Assembly (NCBI RefSeq): GCF_037975245.1
Contig: NC_092563.1
Coordinates: 9,189,001-9,253,000, forward strand
Origin: Apostichopus japonicus
Lineage: Eukaryota; Echinodermata; Holothuroidea; Aspidochirotida; Stichopodidae
Direction: 5' to 3'
Length of the DNA: 64,000 bases
Of this stretch, positions 1 through 64,000 are shown piece after piece. Within the stretch, counting starts at the first letter, position 1; each line of letters opens with the position of its first letter. A model generated the notes under the pieces. That model did no database searches. It worked only from the letters and a program-made list of their open reading frames with translations, and was not told the origin of the DNA. The translations under genes were made by a program, and so were the position numbers.

Positions 1-2
1 AT

Positions 3-284
3 ACTTGTACTGCAAACGTCGCATCAAGCAGAATGTATTACACATGTCACTGTCTAGGACGAACGTGTGCACATAGTCCAAAACCATACAAGGAATACAG
101 AATTGATTATCCGGAGTGGGATATCAAACCAATCTCGAATTATGAAGCAACCCTTTACTGGAAGTGGGTGCTTTCGCGGTTTAACGACGACTTTGCAAGG
201 TACTACAATTGCAAAAGGGCTTCCATTCCATGGGGAACAGTTACAAAGGAAGAGGCCCTATCAAGCATAAGAAATGATACTTGA
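3..284 (+). CDS. Possible 3' terminal exon of an upstream gene, partial
   Basis: An open frame runs from the window edge to a TGA at 282-284 and gives about 93 residues if no intron interrupts it. The peptide is rich in aromatic residues and has cysteines near its start (motif YYTCHCLGRTC), then a block with WKWVLSRF and YYNCKRASIPWG. That composition looks more like real protein than chance translation of AT-rich DNA, but I do not recognise the family. An ATG at 33 lies in frame, although nothing favours it as a start. No splice acceptor or polyadenylation signal was clear. It could be the last exon of a gene to the left or a chance ORF. Confidence 0.3.
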   Translation, partial: TCTANVASSRMYYTCHCLGRTCAHSPKPYKEYRIDYPEWDIKPISNYEATLYWKWVLSRFNDDFARYYNCKRASIPWGTVTKEEALSSIRNDT

Positions 285-2707
285 ATTCGATAGACGTTCG
301 GGCATAGGTTATATGCGTGGCATGGTTAAATATATATTTTCGGGTTTAACTAATAACAATGGGAGGGATCGACCCAGTAGAGGGAGGATATGTGTGTAGG
401 CATATATGTGCGTGTGTAGGAGGAGTTGGGGTGGGTGCAATCGTTGCATAACAGTCGTGGCTTTTTGTAGAACCGATTGAGATTACAGGAAGAAGTAAAA
501 TATGTTCAAAAAAAAATAATGTATTTCAACATCTAGTCGAAAATCAAAGGTCCCTGAGTTTATTTTAATTAACTACTTAGGTTAATTATTTTTTACACTA
601 TTGACTCTGGGCAAACATGGATGGGATAATAACAACATTATTCTTACCAAGACTATTTCCGTGAATGGTATGAATAATTTCTGACTGTAATCGGAATCAC
701 CATTGTACTAAAAATCGATTATTTTCTTTTTAAGAACGTTTACGTTAACATTTCAATTGTTTGTGCAAGATATTATCCCTTAAAAGTTATCGATGTTATC
801 GGTTTCCAAATTCAAAACCACATTTGTAAGTCATTACAAATTTCTACAACGTGGAATGGTACTTTATCACACGACTCCATTACAGTTTATCAGACACGCA
901 TCCAAACTTAGTTTAAGGACTGTCTTTGTTTAATAACTTATACTGCAGCAGTATATTTTAAAATCTTTACGACATTTATTTCGTAACAAGCTTGTTTTGA
1001 TTTCATATTAAACTTTTCGCTATTGAGTTTATGTCTGGGTTTCGATGGGACCTACTTAATAGTTAATATCAAGGAAATCACTTTCGAGCAAGGGATGTTG
1101 AATTATATTAAGAAGACATAATTAAATACATCTCTTTCACAATGTTTTCGTCGTTATAGCATATATGGGAACAAAAGTCACCATAATTTAATATATAACG
1201 TAATTTACTTAATTCAATAACTTGCACAGATAGCACTAGCTTGCTTTCGTATGAAATATTGACACTGTTTGGTCACTTGATGGTTGATACGCCAAGGAAA
1301 GTAACTTTTGCCGTCATGTTTACCTGTGATTTGCGTGTGAATGTGACACATTAGGTTGTAGATATGTTGTCCCATTCAAGAATCTCTTCCAGGTGGCAAG
1401 TTTGACACATGTCTAACATATTTAGGTGAAAGGTTATCTGTTGTTAATTAAAAATAAGTAATTTCATTGACAAAATAAATTCAAGGGAATGGTTGATATG
1501 GCTTATTGAGGTTTCATTTATATAGGCCTATCTATGTAATCTTTATGGTTATCTGGTGTAATACGTGATTTTGCAAGTAGACAAATCCCTTCCAAAGTAC
1601 GTTAATTTTATTACCAACTCTACAGTTTGTTTAACGGAATACCATTTCTTCATGTTTATGTAAGGGAAAAGATTTATGTATACTTGCTGTATTTCTCATA
1701 AATAGGTAAACCGGTTGCGGCAGAAAAAAAACTATTAAGGACTTCAATGTAATGTTTGATATCTACCCGACGATTCGTAAAGCTGGGTTAGGTTTGGTAA
1801 GCCGGGTTTTGTTCTTCTTCATATAACAGTGTTACATAGTTAGACTGGACTTAGTTGGTATGATTAAATAGCCATAATGTGTGGGAAAAAACTTGCAACG
1901 TATTTTATTACATCTTTGGCTGTCTTGGAATGTACGTTTGTATGGTTCTAAGTATGGTGGAAACATTGTGAGTAACAATGTTGTATTGAAGGGCAAAGAT
2001 GGGGAAGTAGCTTGAAGTTCAGTACCATCAAGATTGTCTGTACTTCACCCTACAGTCTCTTCAAAGTTTGTCATTTCTTTGTAGTGTTTTAGTGATAAGG
2101 ATAACGAAAATAAGTGTATATATAAACGCATCACCTGTTAGCCTAGAAAATTATTTCTCTCTCTTTCAGTCTTTCCAGCACACTAGACCAGATTCAAAGC
2201 TACCACTTTAATACACATTTAACATAAAACGCCTTTGCTATGCTTCGGATCACACTTCATTTAATTCAGGACGTGCGGTAGATCGTAGAATAATGTATTT
2301 TGTTTAGCATAAACTGTTTCAATTGATTTACAAGTATGCCAAATCGTATATGACGTAGTCACCGTTAGACGTGTAAACAAAACAATCATGTTAGGTTATC
2401 CATTAATAAATGAGGTAAAAGGTAAAAGGATCTCTGTTTGTGTTATTTTTCATGGAAGAATCTAAACTCCCGAAATTAACTTTAATAGAAAATGTTTAGG
2501 TGGTGGATATATCAGGTACTTTAGAAGGAAGATGAGAACGCTTTTGTAATTCAGACTGTGGGTTAAGAAGATGCAAGATATCGGAGAATAGAATAACAAA
2601 CTGGCGAATTTCTCAGAAGAGGAAGTCGGGGAGACAATAAAGTATTGGTGGATACTGGAATAACTTCCTAATCAACGGTGCATACGAGAAACATCAGTTA
2701 CAAATCA
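285..2707. other. Intergenic DNA, nothing recognised
   Basis: AT-rich sequence with no sustained reading frame, no RNA gene and no clear repeat. Only short homopolymers and a GT-rich stretch near 390-410 stand out. Confidence 0.5.
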
Positions 2708-2715
2708 GATATACA

Positions 2716-3007
2716 CAGGCGCGTAGCCAGGAATTTGCCAAGGGAGGGGCGAAACTGTAGATTCGGCATTGCAAACTATCTAAGCGTAGCGCCACCATGA
2801 GTTGGCGCGAAGCGTACAAGAACACTTTGGATGAAAATGCCTCTTAGATCGCTGGAAATGGCACTTCCCAGGCCTTGTAAGTTGCATCTTAGCATTTTCT
2901 CTTTTGAAAACACTAGCGATATCATAAAAACATTAAAAATTTTTTTTTTAAATATGCTCAAGGGGGGGGGGGGCGGCTGCCGCCCCCCCCCCTTGGCTAC
3001 GCGCCTG
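2716..3007. mobile_element. hAT-type MITE, family 1, copy 1
   Basis: This 292-bp element starts CAGGCGCGTAGCCA and ends TGGCTACGCGCCTG, which are inverted repeats of each other. It is flanked by an exact 8-bp direct repeat, GATATACA, at 2708-2715 and 3008-3015. An 8-bp target duplication with CA...TG ends is the signature of hAT transposons. No transposase is present, so it is non-autonomous. A G/C homopolymer hairpin lies just inside the right end (2961-2993). Related sequence occurs in the opposite orientation at 5890-6129 and 7151-7325. Confidence 0.8.
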
Positions 3008-3015
3008 GATATACA

Positions 3016-4064
3016 CGCCCACGAAGTTTGTTAATAGTTTGCCTACCGAGAACTTTCCTTTAAGCAAAATTAAGTGCAATTGAATAGTGCAATTGAATCG
3101 GGTCTTATCCTTCCTTTAGTGAGCGTCTGTCGGGCCATCGGAGCATCCTAAGTAGTAGCCGGCTCTTAGAAAGCGAATCTGAAGTCAGCCCAACAAAGTG
3201 TTTGCGTGTCTGTGGTTGAGTTTGAGTGTATTTGTATGTGTAACCAGTGTGGTTTACTGGTTAGAATTTTTCTTTTTTTGTTCTTATCATAGTCCGTCTC
3301 TCTATTCATATTATTCTTTCTTACTTCTAACTTTCTAACTTTTTAACGCGTTTCATGTAAGTTTCTTCCATCAACTCTTGTAGCTTGGTTAACTGACATC
3401 AAATAATTGGCCTGCAGTGTTTGCATCGTCCACCTGTCACGCGGTTTCTCTGATGGGGTGCGGTGTGGTGTGTCGGTTTTAGTTTTTTCTTATAAAACAG
3501 ATATCAGGCTGGAGTTTGTCTTCCTTTAAAACGATGTAATTTATCACTTAATTTCCGGGAGAGTGGGGAAGAATGTAATTATGAGCTTTTCATAATCATG
3601 TTAGTAGACACCTCCCCGTAGTCTTGTATCCTTTTGGTTTTCGTGAGGCTACGTTTCTAAATTTTATTTGTGCACTGATTGGTGTCACTGGTGACGTATC
3701 ACTGTACAGAGTGTGGACGAAATGAAATTAAGGCATAGATGACGGGAAAATAAGTAAATTATGGGATAGGAGGTCTTGACGTGTAAGCACGACATGGAAA
3801 GACGGGGGAAGAGGACTCAAGACTTGAGGTAGAGACTTCCGGTATATAGAGTTGAGAGAGTGTCGGAGAGATAGAGGAAGGCGAGGTAGTAGTGCTTTAG
3901 GAATAACAAATGACCTTGAGTTATATTATGATCATATTTGATCTCTATAGAGTAAGGCAAATATGTCACCAAAACAGAACTAGTATTGTTCGATCCAGGT
4001 GACAAATGCCTACAGTGGAATTACGACCTTACTTACAGGTTTCGAAACTCTGGACATACAATCA
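3016..4064. other. Intergenic DNA, nothing recognised
   Basis: No coding signal, RNA gene or clear repeat was seen. The ORFs here are short and lack splice or composition support. Confidence 0.45.
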
Positions 4065-4465
4065 GCGTCCATAGCCTAGTGGTTAGGGTGTCAGCATATA
4101 AAGCGGGAGGCCCGGGTTCGAATCCCGATGGAGGCTGGAAGATTTATCACTGTCTGGATTTCTCAACTCATTTCGTTTTCAATTATTTATATTCATTTGC
4201 CTTTGTCTTTTACCTCCATTTCATTTACAAAAAGTCTGTGCAATCTCTTCCGAGATCCGGCTTTAGGAATCACAAATTACTTCGAGTTGGTTAGAATTCC
4301 TTTTCGAATTCCTTTTCGAATTCTTTTTCCAAATCGGGATTATCTACGAATAATCCAAGTTTTCTCTTGAAAGTCCTGATTTTTCAACCGATAATCCAAT
4401 TTTATCGTCGATATTCCAGTTTTTCGGGCGTTATCCCAGGTTTATCGTTAAAATGTAGATTTTCG
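4065..4465 (+). mobile_element. tRNA-derived SINE-like element
   Basis: The first 71 bases (4065-4135) fold as a tRNA-like head. The ends GCGTCCA and TGGAGGC pair at 6 of 7 positions. An A box (TAGCCTAGTGG, 4072-4082) and a B box (GGTTCGAATCC, 4115-4125) match RNA polymerase III consensus. The anticodon stem has a mismatch and the T stem is imperfect, so a working tRNA is unlikely. The AT-rich body ends in degenerate short repeats from about 4296 to 4465 (repeated AATTCCTTTTCG, then diverged units around GATAATCCAA). The right border is approximate and no target duplication was found. Confidence 0.6.
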
Positions 4466-5389
4466 ATCGTTCCAATTAATAGGCATTTGGCTAGCCATAG
4501 CCGTCACATTTCTTCATTCGGAGATAGCCAACACACATGATTCCTTCTCATCTGTACCTATCAATGACGATTTATTAGTTTTGCTTCTTCTCGCAAGACA
4601 ATCTCAATCTCTTTTAGGAACAGCGCCCTCCTATTTCCAAGTTTCTCATCTTTGCTCTGATTGGTTGGTAGAGTGGTACAGATTTCATAGAAAATTGCCA
4701 ATTGCTTTCGTGATTTCTCCTTGATATATATCTATATAACCTCTCTGCTTTTAAGTAGGTAATGACTCTTGTAAGATTAACGTCACAAGAGACAAACACA
4801 AAAGTGTTAAAGATAATATCATTTTATCCGCAATAGCCGAGTACGAATAACTGTGCTCGATGCTCATTTTATCCTTTTTCGGCAAGTCATAAAGTATGTT
4901 TGCATGGGTACGAAAATTAACTCTCAACCCATCCCAACCAATCTTTATATCAACACTGACTTTATCAACGTGATCATGACAACTAACCATCAAGAAACAA
5001 AAGAAGATATCTGTGCGAATTAATTGGTTTCGGCAGATTGACTTGTTTAATTCCCATTATTTTGATGGAGAAGGAGAAAAATAATTAAGTCGTCGCTTAA
5101 TTTACTATGGAAAGCATTATATTACTTTATTTGAATATTTTTAGACGTTCGCAATGATCGAACAATCAGGAAAATTATCAAGTATCTTATATATACTTCA
5201 TTGGTAATATTTAAGTGTTAATATTTCATTGGTACTACGGGATAATTTGTGTGTACACTATATGAAACGCATTTAAAATTACAAGGTATATGAAACTAGA
5301 TATGTAATTGCTTGGCAATCGCGTTTGCTTCTTTCCCCAGAATTTGGCTGCACTATCTATAGCAACGCCATAGAATGACATCAGTACTC
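4466..5389. other. Intergenic DNA, nothing recognised
   Basis: AT-rich, without a convincing exon or repeat on either strand. Confidence 0.45.
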
Positions 5390-6129
5390 AGGCTCGTATC
5401 CAGGGGGGGGGGGCGTTGGGGCGCGCCCCCCGGGTAAGGAAAAGAGGAGAAAAAAGATAAGCAAAAAGGGAAAAGGAGGGGGGAAAAGAAAAGGAGGAGA
5501 GGAAGGAAGGGAAAGGAAAAAGAAAAAAGAGAGAAAAAAGGAGAAAAGGAGGGAGCAGAAGATAGCCAAGACTTCTGGAAGAGAAAGAGGAACGGTCATA
5601 GTTAAAGCGCTGATCCCTATTATATACACAGGGTAGCCAGTGACAGATCAAGGATTACGAAGGGGATGTGCGCCTCACCCTACCCCTTACATCGACAACT
5701 CCATTTTTGACGTTTCCATTTTTCCTCTCTCACTAATGAATCTATAAGTACTATATATGGTCTATCATAACGCGTGTGTGCGTATGGACGCCTTAAACAA
5801 TTGTACAATTGTGCTTTATGGAACCAACTGTGGCTTGTTTTGAACTCGACCGAGTCGTCGGGGAACATGACGCATTTCGGGAAGGGGACGACCGCCCCTC
5901 CCCCGAGCAAATTTTCTTTATGACATCGCTAGTAATTTCAAAATAGACAATGCTTAGATGCAACTAACAAGGCCTGGGAAGTGTCATTTCCAGCGATCTG
6001 GGAGGCACTTTCGGCCAACATTTTTATTGTACTCTTCGCGCCAACTCATGGTGGCGCTTCGCTTAGATAGTTTGCCTACAGGCTTCGCCCCCCCCCCCCC
6101 CCCCTTGGCAATTACTCGCTACACGCCTG
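5390..6129 (+). mobile_element. Degraded hAT-type MITE, family 1, copy 2
   Basis: From about 5890 to 6129 this matches the reverse complement of the element at 2716-3007, including the AAGGCCTGGGAAGTG core, the CGCCAACTCATGGTGGCGC block, a long C run (6082-6103) and the end ACACGCCTG. A diverged possible other end, CAGGCTCGTATCCAGG, begins at about 5393. The 500 bp between is not in copy 1 and includes a purine tract, so this may be a longer relative or a copy with later insertions. No target duplication was recovered. The outer left boundary is uncertain. Confidence 0.5.
5436..5563 (+). repeat. Polypurine (A/G) tract
   Basis: About 128 bases that are nearly all A and G, with only a few pyrimidine interruptions (GATAAGC near 5455). 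This is low-complexity DNA. It yields long but meaningless minus-strand ORFs rich in F, L, S and P. Confidence 0.85.
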
Positions 6130-6230
6130 TTCGAATTTGTAAAGCAAAGAGCAGATATAATATCATATCATTGAGCATTGAAATGCATGTTCCACGATGA
6201 ACAGCCTCAAAAACTGTCTATGTGTGTAGT

Positions 6231-6653
6231 CAAAGGCGTAGGAGCCCAATTGGATTTGGGGGCTGTAATGACTTGCCCGAAAAAAAAGCCAAAATTTTTC
6301 GCGCGCTAAGCGCGAGTTCAACATGTCGATGCCAATATCATATAAGCAAGCATCGGCCATTACATTGCATGGCATCGTGTACCGCACGGTCCGTGAAAGT
6401 TGCACAGTATACCGCCGGATGCTAATGTAAACAACCAAATGTCTTATGTAGATGGAGAAAAAGCATACAGATCCATTTATGTCAAAACTCTCTTTTACAG
6501 TATAGTTATGTCGGCCAAGCTTAGAACTTTAATTTAATTACCAAGGAGATCATTTTTAAGCTATTCATTGCTATTTATTTTTCTTTCAGTAGGTGCCCGA
6601 AAAAATGGGGAAAAAATTGGTTGCGGGGGGGGGGGGGGGGACCTACGCCTATG
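6231..6653. mobile_element. hAT-type non-autonomous element, second family
   Basis: The element begins CAAAGGCGTAGG and ends CCTACGCCTATG, inverted repeats matching at 11 of 12 positions. It is flanked by an exact 8-bp direct repeat, TGTGTAGT (6223-6230 and 6654-6661). It is 423 bp long and has no transposase. A CGCGCGCTAAGCGCG palindrome-like stretch lies near 6301, and a long G run (6625-6640) sits beside the right end. The sequence differs from family 1 except for the general style of the termini. Confidence 0.8.
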
Positions 6654-6661
6654 TGTGTAGT

Positions 6662-7150
6662 GTTCGGTTTCGATATACCTGATATCGGAAATATCTGCTA
6701 TTTTTCATTTCCTTCAACCAAGTTTTATAATAGCCGTTATAAGAGGTTTTAATATTTCTACACCATTAAATTAACTGTGTCTGAATTTTCCAAAATTTCC
6801 TCACCAACATTCTTCATCATACTTTCCTCTACTCATGCAATTTTGACTTGTCTGTTAGGGCTTCAAGGAGGTTTTTCTATATTGGTTGTCCATAGATTGA
6901 ATTTTGTGCAACATTATGGGTATGCTTTAGAGTGATTTTATTCACGAGAAATGTGAATTTTCAAATTCTCAACAAATAATGGGCTTAAAACCTTGAAAAG
7001 TGGGGCTTTCGGATATTGTGGGCCGTGACGTAGAATCACCTACAAAAGCAATGATCCATAGGTGACTGGTGACAATCTTCATGTGTGACTGGTGACAATC
7101 TTCAAAAAGGTTATGGATGGAAAAAAAACTTTTGGGAAATACTTGGTTCT
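6662..7150. other. Intergenic DNA, nothing recognised
   Basis: Only a short local duplication is seen (GTGACTGGTGACAATCTTCA, twice between 7062 and 7104). No gene signal. Confidence 0.4.
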
Positions 7151-7325
7151 CAGGCAAAAGTGTACATCTGGTTGGTCATTTTCAAGCCCGAGAAGTGCCA
7201 TTTCCGGTGATCTGGGGGTTATCAAAACCAGAAATTTTCTTGCACGCTCCGCGCCAACCGATGGTGGCGCTCTGCTTAGATAGTAATTCGCGCCCCCGGG
7301 TTAGAAAATCCTGGATACGCGCCTG
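7151..7325 (+). mobile_element. Diverged hAT-type MITE, family 1, copy 3
   Basis: It shares with the other two copies the GAGAAGTGCCATTTCC core, the block CGCCAACCGATGGTGGCGC, the following GCTTAGATAGT, and a right end GATACGCGCCTG. The left end is unclear: CAGGC at 7151 may be a decayed terminus. No target duplication was found. Confidence 0.5.
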
Positions 7326-7803
7326 GTACTTACAAAATCATCCTTCCCCCTCCCCACACTTTCAAAAGCAATGATCTTCCCAGGCCCATGCCCCTCCCCA
7401 CCCCACACAAGCCCACCAGACCTTGTCCCTGCACCAATGGTAAACCATTGAAAACGTTAAACGTGACTAAATAATGATGATACCATTGCAGAAAGAAGGA
7501 AGACAAGGTTTGGTTAGTTGAATTGAAAGAAGAGAGCGGGAAACAGTAAGTTCAGACCTTTATATCGTGCTCTTCAGTTGAATAAATTAATCATAACTGT
7601 GGTAACATTCCACGTACCTGAGATCCCAGTGTCTGTGGCCTTATAAAACCAACTGCATTGGGAGTGAAGGGAATATTTCTGGGAATATCAAGTACTGCAG
7701 TAAGTTTTTAAGAAATGAAGTCATCCAAGTTAGATATTGGGCACAAACCAAGTGACCCACTTTTTACCCAAGTCCCCTTACGTGGAGACTGTAAGCCTAC
7801 TGT
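7326..7803. other. Intergenic DNA, nothing recognised
   Basis: C-rich at first (7340-7430), then AT-rich. No exon or RNA gene was seen. Confidence 0.4.
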
Positions 7804-8060
7804 CCCAGCAAACACAAAACGTTATCATAACATTTTTAAAAGAGCCTCTAAAATATTTTTTCATAACGTTAAATGTGGTATTATAATCGGCATAACGTTT
7901 TTATGAGATATTAATTTTATATTAATGTTTTAACGAATTTTTTTTGAGATAATAGCCTGAAAACGCTTTCGTGACATATTTATTGCACCACAAATAACGT
8001 TATCAAACAAAACGTTTTAATAAAAACGTTTTATGTTTAAGTTTATTACGTAACCAATTT
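7804..8060. repeat. AACGTT-rich dispersed repeat, copy 1
   Basis: It starts CCCAGCAAACACAAAACG and carries at least six AACGTT motifs in AT-rich DNA. A second region with the same opening words lies at 35437-35950 inside the large gene, which marks this as a dispersed family. The family was not identified. Confidence 0.55.
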
Positions 8061-8813
8061 ATTTTACATAACCTATATTGTATCGTTCACGCTCCCGACT
8101 AATCGTATGGCTTACGCTAGTACAAGCTCACAGTTGAAGAAGAACTGATCCGCACTTGGAAATGCCCTTGGGCGATAAGTATGATAGTAAGTCACCACTG
8201 TAATATTTTTAAGAGTAGGAAAATTGTAAGGCATTCGCGGAACTTGCCATAAGTCTCCGAGTTAAAGAAATCCCAAAATAGAGCAATAAACGTGAAACAT
8301 AAAAAGTGGTTGGATTCATAGGAAACAATTCCCGTGGGGTTTGGTCAGACTTATTTTTCCGATTACCAGTCAATTTAAATGGTTATTTAACATTAATGAA
8401 TAACAAATACCCCAAATGATCCAATCTGAAAACAAACAAAAAATAACAAAAAACCTTGGCAACTTTTACTGGAAGGTATCATAACACTCACTTTACTCAA
8501 CTTCGGGTACATCGATAAAAATAAACAACTGAGTGATAAAAAAAAAATGTGTGACTTCCAAGAGCGCTTCCTATTAACTGCAAATGACAATGTAAATGCC
8601 CGAGACATCACAGAAATATCCATATAGTTGTGAACTTTTACAATATTTCATTGCCATACTGTTCTAAAGATTAGTGAATGAGCGCATATGTTAGCACTGC
8701 TGATAACAGATACCCGCCATTCTATTCTGTGAGTTAAATTTTGTTTTGAAATTTGATATGTTCAAATGCAGTCGAAGTTGTTGTAGGCCACCGTAATATG
8801 TGAAACTTTGTTA
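8061..8813. other. Intergenic DNA upstream of the large gene
   Basis: No coding or repeat signal was recognised. The promoter-like motifs follow directly downstream. Confidence 0.35.
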
Positions 8814-8848
8814 TGACGTCACGTCACCCCAGCAAGATGTAAACCAAT
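8814..8848 (+). promoter_or_regulatory. CRE-like site and CCAAT box upstream of the DM13/DOMON gene
   Basis: A perfect CRE palindrome, TGACGTCA, lies at 8814-8821, followed by a half site CGTCA (8822-8826) and a CCAAT box (8844-8848). They sit 170-205 bp before the proposed ATG at 9018, a plausible place for proximal promoter elements. No TATA box was obvious and the transcription start is unknown. Short motifs like these also occur by chance. Confidence 0.3.
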
Positions 8849-9017
8849 CAGATATTCGGGTTTAGTGATGCACTTCCAAGTACATAATTTTTCGTACGAA
8901 TGATCTTCATCGTGGTCGTAATCGATAATCGGGAGCGACGTTAGTGGCAGGTTACCAAGCTTGCACAGTTATCTAGTAGCATTTACCTGACCAGACGGTT
9001 TCGATAGGCACTGCACC

Positions 9018-64000
<54,983 letters not shown>

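Noticed and set aside
4065-4135. A functional tRNA gene
   Set aside because: A and B boxes are good, but the anticodon and T stems have mismatches and the downstream body looks like a SINE. Kept as a SINE head.
5381-5651. Minus-strand ORFs rich in F, L, S and P
   Set aside because: A translation of the polypurine tract; low complexity, not protein.

Overview
The window is eukaryotic and AT-rich. Most of it is introns and repeats, and the coding DNA comes in short exons with GT/AG borders. The domain mix (DM13, DOMON, HYR and many EGF modules in one secreted protein), together with DIRS-type and hAT-type elements, suggests an invertebrate deuterostome. An echinoderm such as a sea cucumber is my best guess, but it is inferred from gene content only and was not checked by any search.

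Layout. From 1 to about 9,000 there is at most the last exon of an upstream gene (3-284), then intergenic DNA with short DNA-transposon relics (2716-3007, 5390-6129, 6231-6653, 7151-7325), a tRNA-derived SINE-like element (4065-4465) and an AACGTT-rich repeat. From 9018 to the right edge runs one large plus-strand gene. I could chain its exons by splice sites and reading phase. It starts with a signal peptide, then two DM13 domains, a DOMON domain and a Skeletor-like tail (exons 1-12, 9018-29008). Two EGF, two HYR and two EGF modules follow (29619-39479). Next comes a very regular tandem array of ten EGF exons, one every ~455 bp (42855-47069), one more EGF exon (52531-52650), one EGF exon broken by a transposon, and a second EGF array built from ~1.44-kb higher-order units (59036 to beyond the window). 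The visible intact exons encode about 1,566 residues with no in-frame stop, and the gene is open at the right edge. From exon 9 on, every exon junction is phase 1, so modules can be gained, lost or skipped without a frameshift.

Two large mobile elements sit inside the EGF part. At 47153-52354 a 5.2-kb element has ~0.8-kb terminal inverted repeats and a decayed minus-strand gene. At 52904-58761 a DIRS-like tyrosine-recombinase retrotransposon (gag-like, RT, RNase H and recombinase remnants, inverted termini, internal complementary region) has split an EGF exon. Introns further upstream hold two minisatellites, a matched pair of hAT-type MITEs with exact 8-bp target duplications, hairpins, a nested insertion and a second SINE.

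The main points of interest are the Skeletor-like/EGF/HYR architecture, the loss of the usual DM13 cysteine in both DM13 copies, and two independent, apparently recent and ongoing EGF-exon amplifications in one gene.
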